Below, one piece after another: positions 32,239 to 43,323 of a stretch of 61,276 nt of DNA. Both the position numbers and the translations under genes were made by a program. The DNA comes from Gonium pectorale (taxonomy: Eukaryota; Chlorophyta; Chlorophyceae; Chlamydomonadales; Volvocaceae). The notes under the pieces were generated by a model. It ran no database searches. It had not been told where the DNA came from and saw only the letters and a program-made list of their open reading frames with translations. The DNA lies in assembly GCA_001584585.1 (NCBI GenBank), contig LSYV01000035.1, positions 822,513-883,788 on the forward strand. Reading direction: 5' to 3'. Position 1 is the first letter of the stretch, and each line of letters opens with the position of its first letter.

Positions 32239-33316
32239 AAGCAGGCACCACTTGACCGGGGAAGCACTCTCTGAGTTGATTCCGAAGGGTTCTTCGCGTT
32301 CTCTTTGCTTGGGTCCGTGTGAGATTTACCGGCCAGGTAGTCGTGGGCGCTCCTGCAGCTGCTCGCCAAGGGAGCGTTTTTGGGTTGCGGTGCGCCGCGT
32401 ATGAGAGGCAGCTCTGAAACGACAGCTTGCCTGTCTGGTAGTACTGTTGCTCGTTGACGGACGGTTTCAACTAAGAGAAGGGGTGGGATGCAGGTCATAG
32501 GCTTGTGGTGGGGCGTGCTGAGCCTTGGGGTGCACTTCGTACACGGAGAGCGGCGTACGCGGGAGAGCGGAAACAGAGCGTACTGGACCAATGTCAGTAA
32601 TGCATGGGGATTTTGACGGCTGATTCAGCTCAGGACGTCTACCGGTGTCGGGATGCTGCTGAATCGGCCTGAAGATTGTGGCGCCCGTCAGTCGCTGGTC
32701 TCCGAGATGCACACGTGCTGACACCAATGCCTCTCATGCGACGCGGCAGTCGCTGGGCTGTCCTCTTGTGCAGCGCGGCAGGCCAGGGTAGGGGGCCTTA
32801 GCTTTTCGTTGGTGACGGGGGGTGCCTCGGAGGGCTCAAGGGAACATCCTGGGTAGAAGTGTAAACGTTTGAAGGGCCTTCAGGCGCCCTCATGCATTGC
32901 ATACATTCGTCGCACGCAGCCGCCCGGCCACAAATAACAGGAGTTCTTGGCCATTGGTCGTGTCAGTAGGCACTAGGCAGCCTTGTCTCAGTCCAAGCGC
33001 ATGTCAACTTGCGGGAGTGAAAGACCCTGCCGGATGCAATGCGGGCCCCCGCCGCTCGAAAAGTTTGCAGCAGATGTCCTGGGCACAAACCGCAGGGCTG
33101 TGAATGCCCCGACCCGGGAGAGAATAGGAACATTCGCCAACAACTCTGTAGCAGCAATCCTGCCGACATTGAAGGGCGTTTCTTCGTCGCACTTCTCCAT
33201 ATGACACCGTCGCCGCTGCAGCCGCCGCAACAACACGTGCTCTCACAGCCGGCCAACGTCGCGCTCCCCAACTTGATGTGCCAGCCAGCAAGCACTCTTC
33301 CGTGCCCCTCCGCGTG
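32239..33316. other. Convergent 3' region
   Basis: This holds the 3' UTRs of the plastid membrane protein gene (+) and RPA43 (-). No further gene was seen. The only assignable site is a TGTAA at 32860-32864. Confidence 0.6.
32860..32864 (+). terminator. Candidate polyadenylation signal TGTAA
   Basis: TGTAA is the usual 3'-end signal of chlamydomonadalean nuclear genes. This copy lies about 620 bases after the stop of the plastid membrane protein gene, a plausible 3' UTR length in such algae. A five-base match alone is weak evidence. Confidence 0.4.
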
Positions 33317-36300
33317 CTACCCGTCGTTGCCAGCCTCCCCGGCCTTCTTGCTCTTCTTGCTCGACTCCTTGCCCTTGTCCTTCTTCTTGCTAGAACTCTT
33401 TTCCTTGCCCCCATCCTTGTCCTTGCCCTTTTCCGCATCCCCGCCCTTTCCCTTGTCCCCCTTCTCTCCCTTGTCCTTCTTTTTCTTCTTCTCGCTGTCT
33501 CCACCGGTGGGCTGGCCAGAAGCCCCTTCCCCCGCGGCGCCCGCGGCTGCCGCCGGCTCCCGAATCTGTTCCTGCGGCCCCTTGTGCGGCTGCCCTGCCG
33601 GCGCCGCGGGCTTGGGCACCGCCGCGGCTCCTTGCGGCGTCTGACCATCTGCCCCAGCGCCGCCCTTTATCGCCGCCTTCTCCGCCTTCTTCGCGCTCTT
33701 GTCCCGTTCTTTTTCACTCTTATCTTTCTTTCCCTTCTTCTCACTCCGATCCTTGTCCTTCCCGCTCTTGGCCTCGGGCGCCGACGGCATGGCCGCGGCC
33801 TTCGGGGCAGCTCCCCGCATGGCGGCAGGCGCAGCAGCCTCCGCGCCCGCCGACGCGGGCCCTGCTTCGGCGTCGCCGCCGTCAGCGCCCTTCTTTCGCC
33901 GCTTCCCGCGGTCGCCTTGCTCTTCGTCCTGATCCGCCTGGTCATCGCGTTTCCGCTTGTGTTCCTTCGCCTGTTTGGCCTTCCCGTTCGCCTCCGCGCC
34001 CGGTGCCGCTGGTGCTTGCGGCTTCTTGCCGCTTACAGGGGCGTCGCCGCCGCTGGTAGTGGCCGCGCCCGCCGCAGCGCCGCGAGCCTCCGCGACAGTG
34101 TCATCGTCCAACGGCTGCATCTCCACGTCGCCATTTCCTATTGGTCCGCATGGGCAAAGAAACACTTTGGTAGTTGGATAAGTGGCCAGCTGGATAACAA
34201 CTGAGTCTGCCGGACCCATGCACAAAGGCGAGCGAGACGCACAGCCTGCAGTCCCCCCAAACCTCGCAAGCCCGCCACGCCACCGCGTCAAAGCCCCCGT
34301 TCCCGCATCCCTGCGGCCTGCCGCACCTTGCCAGCCGTCCGCGGGCGGCTCCGGCAGCTTGACGCCGGGGTACAGGAAGTCGGCTGCCCCGGTGGACGGG
34401 TCGCGGAGGGAGCCCGTGATCTGATAGAAGCCGCCGTGGTCGCGCGCCCTGCAGGGAGAGACGGAGAGTAACCAAGTTGCCAGGCGCTCTCGCCCGGCAG
34501 GGTCTGGCCACATACCTTCCCGGGGTATGGGCTGGCATGTGTGTTATATATGCGTAACAGTATGCTCATAACGGTTCTGTAAGCAACATAATCGTTCTAT
34601 GTGTGTGTATGTGTGTTGAAAAAGGAAAACGCATACGACGAATCGTTCTATGTGTGTGTATGTGTGTGTGTGTGTGCAAACGCTAATACGCCTCTGTGCT
34701 GCAAGCGCCCACATGACCGGCGCCATTGCAGGCATGTTGGGAGGGCCACGCCACGCTGCGGAGCTGCATGACGGAGGCTGCCCCAACTTCCAGCGCTGAA
34801 CGCCAGGCACCACCATGCGCGAGACCCCATGCCCCCCCCCGACTCACTCCTCCACGCGGAACACGATGTAGCTGTGCTCCGTGATCTTGTGCTGGGGCTG
34901 CTGCGTGTGGATCCAAGTCAACTCCTGCGTAGGGCGGGCGGACGGCAACATAGGCCATGGGCGGGAGTGGGAGCACGAGAGCTGGGCGGCTCGGCAGACC
35001 GCGGGTGGATCCATGCAGGTCCCTTGCCGTCGGGGTTGCAACGCGGGCGGCGAGCAAGCGGTCTGACTCCTACAGGTCTCTGGCCGTCTGGTCGCCTCAA
35101 TGCATCTTCCATCACCGCCGCCGCTACTGCCACCATCACCAACACTGGGGTGACAGCTGCGCGCGTGACGCCACAAACGGAGCAGCACTACACGCAGCCC
35201 CCGCCAGCGCTCCGCGCCGCCTCCATGTGTAGTGCCTCATGTCTGAGGCTCTGCAGCACCCCCGCGCCGCAGATGCCCCGTCATGGCGCTGCCAGCTCGT
35301 GCGCCAGGCAGGGCAGGGCGTACAGCACCCGCCAGCCGCAAGCCCAACCGGCAAGCTCCGAGAGCCGCTCCAGGGCGGGGCTAGGCCAGGATAGGCCTGC
35401 TGCCAGCCAGCCGCCCAGAGCGTGTCCACGCCAACTCGCTGACGGCACCCGCTCCCCGCAAGGGCAGCACCCGGCTCCGCTTGCGCGGCTCACCTCCCGC
35501 AAGAAGTGCAGCTCCCGCTGCACGCTGCGTGCGGGAATGGTGACGTTGAATACGCCCAGCGCCAGCGCGCTGATGTAATCCTCCCCGAGGTGGTTGACGC
35601 GGGCAACTGGCGGCGGGCAACGCGCGGCGGGCAGGTGCGCGGGGAAAGTTGGGCACATCGCAGGCTTGGCATGGGGCGGGCGGGTGGCAGAATGCCATTG
35701 CGGACCTTGTCTGTCAACGTTCTCGTCCATGTCACCATCTTCCGCTCAAAGCGACTGCCCCGCAGGGATTTCGGGTTCGCTATTTAGCTGCTCCTCCGCG
35801 CTGACGGTGGCCGCCAGTGAGCAGCCGTACAGTAAGCACACGTCATCTCCGGCACCCATACTGTCCTCCTGGGGCTGTACCTCTGCCCTACAGCGACCGG
35901 CAGCTCAAATGCAGCGCAGGCAGCCCGCCCCCGTTGCTCACCAAGCAACATGCCCGGGGTGGGTTTGAAGAGGAGCACATCCGCGCGGACGTCCAGGTGG
36001 AAGTAGGGGAAATATGGGTGGATGATGGGCTGCACCGGGCGCGGTACACACGACCGATCGTAAGCGAGTAAGCGTGCCGGCGCGGACGGCGAGCGAGCGA
36101 TGGGGCCAAAGTGGCGTGCCCGCACCCACCTTTTTTGTGAGAATCTGGACGTTGGAATACGATAGCAGCACAGCATCGAATTCATCGACGTATCTGCGCA
36201 CACGGGCCCGCTGTCGTGTCGGCGGCGGTGCAAGTCGGCCCGGCTGGCACACTGCAAGCCCGACCTTAGCAAATTAGCATTCAGCTGCTCCTTGACTCCC

Positions 36301-36392
36301 TCCTGCACATCTGCAACCGTGCAAGGGTGCAGCTCGACGGAGAAGAGAGTCCGAGTGCGGAACAACCCCGCCGATGTGCTAAAGACTTCCAT
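33317..36392 (-). CDS. RPA43: RNA polymerase I subunit RPA43 with long Lys-rich tail
   Basis: Seven minus-strand exons join in phase: 36265-36392, 36130-36193, 35942-36029, 35494-35606, 34848-34924, 34327-34448, 33317-34137 (470 aa). The order of motifs follows the RPA43/RPB7-like stalk subunit. The N-terminal domain has VELHPCTVADVQEGVKEQLN, YVDEFDAVLLSYSNVQIL and HPYFPYFHLDVRADVLLFKP. The OB domain has VNHLGEDYISALALGVFNVTI, HKITEHSYIVFRVEE and YQITGSLRDP. In Pol I this subunit, with its partner, forms the stalk that contacts the initiation factor Rrn3/TIF-IA, so it acts in the nucleolus on rRNA genes. From about residue 198 the protein is a 270-residue Lys/Glu/Asp/Ala tail with repeated KDKG/KGDK runs. 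Human RPA43 is 338 aa, so most of the extra length is this tail. The first donor is a weaker GTCGGG. It is divergent with COG7. Confidence 0.87.
34535..34680 (-). repeat. Dispersed repeat, copy C, with GT/AC microsatellite
   Basis: Read on the minus strand it has, in order, ttcgtcgtatgcgttttcc, an AC run, then agaaccgttatgagcatac and gttacgcatatataacacac. The same order occurs in the NUP98-96 intron between 22613 and 22915. It lies in the RPA43 intron 34449-34847, and accounts for much of its length. Confidence 0.65.
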
Positions 36393-36744
36393 TTATTTAA
36401 ATTGCTAGACTATCATTAGCTAGTCAGAACGAAGTATGGGCTCAAGAGAATGGAAGCTTTCCTGATATGCAATTATAAACTAGCATTATACTTCCTTTGC
36501 GTCAGGTGATGGAGCGGAGCTTAATTGGAGAAGGTTGAGGCACACAGCATTTCGGTTGGAAGGAAACGGTCGCGGTTCTTGTCTAGGCAGGACTGTATGA
36601 GAGCAAGGTGGCCGAGCATGCGTAGCACTAGGATTAAACTTTTTATCAATAGAATACTGCAGCGGTCCCTTGTCATTATGGCTCCTTGCAACAGATAGGC
36701 ACCAAGGCGCTGCCGCTCATTGACCTTAAGTTGTTGTCATAAGA
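36393..36744. promoter_or_regulatory. Shared upstream region of RPA43 and COG7
   Basis: Divergent start codons are 352 bases apart. The stretch is AT-rich for this window (atttatttaaattgctagac near 36391; tttttatcaatagaata near 36638). No element could be assigned to one gene or the other. Confidence 0.5.
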
Positions 36745-39700
36745 ATGACAGACGTAGCTGAGTTTGCAGAGCAAGAGTTTGACCCTATTTCCTGGATCAA
36801 CCAAGCATGCAGCAACCGCCCAGCCGAGGAGCCCCTGGAGAAGTTCTTGGCAGAGCTAGAGATGCGACTGCAGCTCAGTGCAGAGGATATCGAGGCGACG
36901 CTCGGCGACAACAGTGCTCAGGCGATGCGACGCATCCCGTTCGCCATACAGGAAATCTACCGCCTGCAGGGCGACATCCAGGGCATGCAAGACCAGGTGC
37001 AGGTCATGGCGCAGTCCGTGCAGCGTGACGCCAGCGATGCCCGCAGCAGCGTGGAGCACATAGCCAAGCTGCACCTCGTCAAGGGGAACATGGAGAGCGC
37101 GTGCAACTCGCTCAAGGAGGCCACGGAGCTGTCGGGCCTGTTCGTCAAGGTGGAGGAGGTGTTTGCCGCGGGTGACCTGCCCAAGGTTGCGGAGATCCTG
37201 GCGAACATGCGGCGCAGCCTGAGCCTCGTCGGCGACGTGCCTGAATTCCGGGCAGGTGGGACAGCGGCGGCAAAGCTGAGCATGGAAGGAGAAGCGGCCT
37301 GAGTCACGGGTGCCCAGCACGGCTGAAGCCGGGAACCGGCGCGGGGGCAAGTAAAGGACCTACAGGCGCAGGCATGGCCCTTCCACCCCATGTGCCGTGC
37401 GACTGCCCATACGAGCTCCATCGCGGAGTCATTCCATTTCAAATGTTGTCCTAGCTGCCTCTTACAAATTGTTGGCGTTTGCCCGTGTCCTTCGATGCCC
37501 AGGCCGCCAGAAGCTGCAGTCCCTGGAGGACCGTCTACAAACGCAGGTGGAAGGAAGCCTAGGAGAGGCTCTGACCAAGGGCGGGGACGACGACAACGCC
37601 CGCAAGCTGTGCGGCCTCCTTCTAGCCGTGGACAGGTGGGCCGTGGGAGAGCAGCGCAATGTCCTCCAGCGCGGTCCTGGCATGGAAACCAGGTCTTCGA
37701 TGCTTGATGCCTAGGGAAGCTCGTTGCTGTATCCTGATTGGGGATGGTGACGCAACCCCGGGTTGCACTGCATAGTCCCACCTCCGCCGGCGAAGCCCGC
37801 GCCCTTCCCTTGCGCATTCAGCCCATCCACCGTGTCCCAAGTCCATGGCATCCAAAAGCTCCGACTCCCGGCCCGGCCATGAAAAAATATGGCTGTGTCG
37901 TCCTTGCGTGTCACCATACGGTTGTGGACTAGGGTGGTCTCACGATGTCTCGACAGCATGGAAATGGGTATATGGCGAGGATACAGGTAGTGGGTGGAGG
38001 GCGTTTGAGTCAGGCATGCCACACTGTCCCAGGCGCATGTTGCGCGTGGGTGCATCCCGGTGGAAGTCATGGTGAGTCATGCTGCATGCATCAACAGCTG
38101 CACGGTGAACCGCCCGTGCCTCTCCGTGCGCGGGCACGGCACAGGTACGGGACGATTGAGGGCATGTACGTCACCACCAAACTGGCCCAAGTGTACGCGC
38201 TGTGGGAGGAGCACGCGGCCAGCGGCGCGGCGTCCGACAGCACCGGTGCGGGCGCGGCCGCGTGGCTGCCCGCCTTCCTGTCCCGGTTGCTGGCGCTGCT
38301 GGAGGCTGAAGCGGGCTGGGGCGGGCGGGTGCTGCCGGCCCACGCGGCCGGGCTGCTGGGCACGCTGTGCTTGGAGGTCTTCACAAAGGTGGGCGGGGCC
38401 GTGCGCAGCGCCGGGCTGGGTTGGGGCGCGGTAGTCATCGGCTTGGGAGTTGCGTACTGGCGGGAATCCGGAATCGTCGCCGGGGTTGGTTTTGTTACGG
38501 CTGCATGGATTGGGTCTTGGCATGCTGGCCAGCCGCCAGTCGACCTGGTTGCTCGTAGGCAGGCAGGCGGGTGCATGAGCTACTCGGGCTGGCGCGCACG
38601 GTGGCAGCTGTGGGCCACGGTCGCAGGCGTGACCGTTGCTGACTCTACCATGGTCAGAAATCTGGTATGGTGGCCAGGTAAAGACATTAGGTGGGCCACA
38701 ACCTGATCGCCGCACAGTGCTAAAGTCTTTTGCTGAGCTGCCCGCTGCCCGCTGACACAGATCAGCAAGGCCGCGCGCGAGCGTCTGGCGCCGGTGCGCG
38801 CCATCGGGCCGCTGGCGGGCCTGGCGCGGGAGCTGGCGGGCTTCGGGCGTGCGCTGGCAGGGCTGCTCGGCGGCGTGGACCCGGGGCGGCGGCGAGAGAT
38901 CCTGGAGCTGGTGCGCTGCACGAGCGCACGGGTTGGGGGAGGCATCGGGGCCTCCATTGGGGCTGCCAGCAACACAGGGACACTGTGGTGCTGGGGCCGG
39001 GGTTGCGGCTGGGGAGGCAGCAGCAGCGGTTGCCAATGCAGCACTCGAGTTTCGCTCGAGGGGCGCGGCAATGCCGAATGAGAGGAGGGTGCGGTGTTGG
39101 CGTCCTGCACGGAGCCCACCCATACTGCAACTCCTGCACCCCTGTACCGCCGTTACTCACCCGACTGGTAGGGTTCAGTCTCACGCAACGTAGGGTAGCA
39201 TGGGTTCCCGCCGGCAAGAGGAATGTTGCTGGATGCAAGCACCCCATGAATCTGTTTTGTCCTGAACGCCCGGCAGGTGTACGCTCCCCTGGAGGATAAA
39301 GTTACGGCGTACGGCGAGCTGGAGGCCAATACACTGGAAGTGGAGCTCCGGGATGCCCTGCCTCCGGCGCCGGCAGCCGCGGGGGCGGCTGCGCCTGCGG
39401 GTGCTGTGCCCGATGACGCTGAGGCGGCCGTGTCGCGGCTGTCCGCATCCATCCGGCCGGCCTTTGCTGCGCTGCACGCTGCGGTGGAGAGGTGGGGCGG
39501 ACGGGGTGCTTGTCTTTCCTTACGTCCGCGGCCGCCATTGACGAGCAGATGCTGCTTCTGTGAGGCGCGGACCTGCGGCTTGCTGGTAATGCCGTGCCAC
39601 CTTTGTCGCGCCCTCCGGTAGTGCGCCCGTCCTCACGCCCCTTGCGACGCTGCGTGACATGCCAGCGTGCCGCTCGGGGCGTCGCGCCACATCCCTTCCG

Positions 39701-42381
39701 CCTTCGGCTCGCCGTCACGCCCTCCGGCGCAGGTGCAACGCCCTGACCGGCGGCAGCGAGGTGCGCGCGCTGCTGCGAGCAGTGGACTCGCAGCTGTCAG
39801 GCTATCTGAGCAGCTCGGCAGCGGCGGTGGCGGCGCTGGGCTCGCGGCACAAGGCGCGGGCAGCTGCAGCGGGCAGCGGGGGCGCGGCCGCAGTGGAGGA
39901 GGGCGAGGACATCGCCAACGTGCTGCAGCTTATCAAGGCAAGCTCGGATATGGGTAGAACCTACCATGCATGGGACAGGAGCGGTGCCCTGAAGTAAGGG
40001 GTCGGTCCCTCCAGGATCCCAGCAGGGCGTAAACGCACGCAGGCGCACCGTGCGACGAGCAGTGCCGTGCTGGCCGTGCCTGCAACGAACTGCTGGCGCG
40101 TTGACCAAACGCAGCGCTAAGCGCTGCGCGGACTGGCTGGCGCTGGCTGGCTGGCTCCGCGCCAAAGGCGGGGTGCGCGGGCTGGCCGAGGCCCACGGAA
40201 TTTCCCGTGGCAACACTCTAGAAGGGGCCTGTAAACTGTCTGCTGCAACCCTGCACATAAACTGGAGCCAAAGGCTGACCTCCAGGGCCAAAAATGGAGA
40301 TCAGAGCCTCAGTCCTCATCCTTACCAAGGCTGCAATAGTGGCCGTGCGACTGGCGGGGAGTGTGCAACCCGTCTGAAAATGTAAACCGCGAAGACGTTT
40401 AACAACGGCCACGTCGCCCGCACCTCCCTCTTGACTGATCCTGTAGGTGGGCCGCGAGCTTTCTGGGGCGGTAGGCCGGCTGGAAGCGGCGCTGCGCACC
40501 GCCGTCGGCGCCGCCGTCACCCGTCTGCAGGCGCTCGCATCCGCCGCCACGGCCGCTTCGGCCGGCCCCACGCCGTTCGCCGCCTCGGCCGTGCCCGCTG
40601 GCGGCGCCGCCGGCGGCAGCGGGCTGCTCCCCGAGTCGGACCCGGTCGCGCTGCGGCTGCTGAGCGGGCGGGGCGAGCGGCTGAACAAACTGGTGCAGCT
40701 GGGGGCCAGCCTGAGCGACCCACGGTTCATGGTGCTGCCGAGCGCGGTGACGCAGCTGGACAGCTTCTCGGCCACCATACAGGTGCGAGGGGCGGGTGCA
40801 CGTGTGGGCCATGACCGCAGGAGAGCGCCAGGGGGTAAGGAGGCCGCGGCCGGTCGGCGGGCGCGAGGGAGGAGGACAGTCGCCACCCAGCTCCTCCGCC
40901 ACAGCGGAAGGGGTTGCGCAGAGCTGATGGCGCGGCCTCATACCCTGATGCCGGTCCGTCGGCGACATGCTTGGTCGCGTCCGCGCATTGAGGGCTACGT
41001 GCCGTACGGCATGCATCAACTGTAAGCTTGCAAGCCCACGAACCCGACCTTAGGCTCCCGCTGCCGGCCTCCTCCCTGCTTGCGCGTGTCCCTCCCATCA
41101 TGCGCTCTCCGTACCGTGCTTGAAACCTTCCGCAGTCCACCGTCTTTGACGTACTGCTAGCACGCGTGGCGGTGCTGCTGTCGCCGCTGCCGGCGATGGC
41201 CGAGTGGCGAACCGAGGCGGGCACGGCCGCGGGTGCCGCCTCCGCTCCGCTGCCCTCCTTCAACACCTACCCGCTGCCCTACGTGACCGCCATCGGGGAC
41301 CACCTCATGGCCATGCCGCAGCAGCTGGAGGTGGGCAATGGTAGCTGTGGGTGTGTGTGCTGGGGCGGTCTGCCATGGAGGCGGGGGCTGGTGAGGGGCC
41401 GGACGAATGATGGGCACATGCTGTCAAGGCTCGTGCGGCCGCTAAAGTGGTCCCTCCGCGCTCGGTGTTTGGTACGCCTTGCTGGGTATTGGAGCCACCC
41501 GCTGGCAGCAGAGCGGCCGCACATCTGTACATGTGCACACCCGAATTTCGTCGTATGCGTTTTCCTTTTCGACACCCGACTTTGGCTATCCTTCGTAGTG
41601 GTGTGGTCCTGCTGCTCCAACGATCGCTCGGCCCTAGCGCTGACGTCTTGACCTGTCTCAGTCCTGCTGCTGAAGTTGCCCCTGTCTGTCTCGCCGTTCA
41701 GGTGCTGATGGGCGACAATGTCGACGAGGGCGCGGGCGGGGCCCCCGGCGCAGCGGACGGGGCGGCCGGGGGCGACTCGGCTGCTGAGTGGGAGGAGCTG
41801 GCGGCCGAGTGGCTGGACAAGGCGGTCAGCGGCGCAGCGGGCATGTACCAGGAGGCTCTGCTCAAGATTCCCCTGCTTACCCACCAGGCAAGGGATGTGG
41901 GCTGGGCGGGGTGGCGCGAACGCACGGGCTTGGCGTTGAGTGGTCCGCCGGGAGCACACCCGCTAGTGGTGCGTGCGGTGTGCCATAGTACGCTATTCAC
42001 GCGGGGTGTTCACGCAGGGTGTGGGGTCACAGCCTGAACCTAGCGGCAATCGGTCGAGCAGGTGTGAACAGCGCGGATCAGTAGAAGCGCATGGTCCAGA
42101 CTCTCCAGACATTCCTGACGTCTTGGTTCTTTTCATGAACGCGCTTTCCCCAGGGCGGCTGCCAGATGGCCACCGACGTGGAGTACTTTATCAACGTCAT
42201 GTCGGCCTTGCACGTGGCGCCGCCCGCGGGCCTGCTCACGCTGCAGCTGCTGTCGGGCGCGGGGCCGGACGAGTTCGGGCCCCTGGCGGCGGGCGCGGCG
42301 GCGGACGGCGCGGCGGACGGCCCCGTGCTGCGCGCGCTGGCGGCCATGCGGCGGCTGCCACTTGATGCGTCGTCGGCTTGA
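36745..42381 (+). CDS. COG7: COG7, conserved oligomeric Golgi complex subunit 7
   Basis: Ten exons join in phase to 800 aa (human COG7 is 770): 36745-37255, 37503-37635, 38145-38388, 38761-38910, 39277-39491, 39733-39937, 40447-40782, 41136-41330, 41702-41887, 42154-42381. The N-terminus has the COG7 pattern (FDPISWINQAC, AMRRIPFAIQEIYRLQGDI, HIAKLHLVKGNMESACNSLKEA, FAAGDLPKVAEILANMRRSL). The C-terminus has PLPYVTAIGDHLMAMPQQLE and MATDVEYFINVMSALHV, matching the human end region. COG7 belongs to lobe B of the COG tether, which returns glycosylation enzymes within the Golgi by retrograde vesicles. Two introns start with GC: after exon 6 (AAG, then gcaagc) and after exon 9 (CAG, then gcaagg). 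Exon 9 could also end at a GT at 41897, adding three residues, but the GC choice keeps the spacing seen in human COG7. It is divergent with RPA43. Confidence 0.95.
41541..41585 (+). repeat. Partial dispersed repeat, copy D, in a COG7 intron
   Basis: ttcgtcgtatgcgttttcctttt followed by a degenerate AC-like tail matches the minus strand of 34615-34645 and part of 22622-22660. It lies in the 41331-41701 intron of COG7. Only the left piece of the family is present. Confidence 0.55.
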
Positions 42382-43323
42382 TGCTGCTTTCCGGGGGCCA
42401 GGAGCAGCTGGGGTGGCGCGTTGCGGCCGGCAGGCTAGGCATGTAGCTCATCCGTTTCAAGCCTCGTGTGCGGTTTGGAACGCATGAAGGTCTTGGTTTG
42501 CTGGCACGAGGGGCGACGCAGACGACCCAGAGCATTTGGGCATGATCACATGGTGGGGAAGCATGATGGGGCAAGGCAGCTGACTCCGGCGCGCAGGACT
42601 GACGCTGCGGTGCATGGGTGACCAACACATGCAGGCGTGCATGCGCCTGCGTCCAAGAGCACCTGGACGCCCCAAGTGCGTTTTCCATTAGCAGTTATGG
42701 GGTACGAAGCAATGGCGGAATCGTGCCGTACACGTCGTACTGTGCGATTGTTGGCTGCGGAGTGATAGTGTTGCACGGTGCAGCCGGATGGTGTACGGCA
42801 GTGGCGTTCGTAGGTACCCCTAGGCACCCAGTCGGCGGCATCTAAATCCCACTGGGAGCGTGACTGGGAGTGCACGCGGTGGCCCGCTGCCCACCGCGGG
42901 GGGCCGCCGCAGCGCGACCTGTCGCATCTACTGCCGCAGTATGCACCCAGTATGCCTGGGCGGCTCAGACCTGTACGGCTTCCTACCCTGCGCCGAAGAC
43001 GTTGCTGGGCGGACTTAGGGCGAAAAGCAGCATGCGCCACAGTCCAACACCGCTTGCCAGAGGGTTTCGTACATCTTGCAGCCGAAGCCCATCACGGCAG
43101 CCATCGATTACAGCAACACCCGAATCTCATTGCGGTCCAGGGACGAGGCCCTTCCGGGCCCTACAGCTCGCCCAAGTAACCTCGCTCGTCAAGCGGGTGC
43201 TGTCACATGGAACTCAATCTTGCAAACTGCATCCGTCAAGCTTCGCAGCGCCTCACCCCCTGAACCATCTGTGACACCTGACAGTTGCATTACAGGTCGC
43301 TGCTACCGCGCCACGACGAGCGC
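42382..43323. other. Convergent region between COG7 and the SET gene
   Basis: No gene was recognised; the stretch must hold both 3' ends. TTACA at 43290-43294 is the minus-strand TGTAA nearest the stop of the SET gene, only about 30 bases past it, and more distant copies may be the real signal. Confidence 0.5.

Noticed and set aside
33278..34204. Leucine-rich hydrophobic plus-strand frame that looks like a membrane protein
   Set aside because: It is the antisense of the Lys/Glu-rich RPA43 tail, whose codons read as Leu, Phe and Ser on the other strand.
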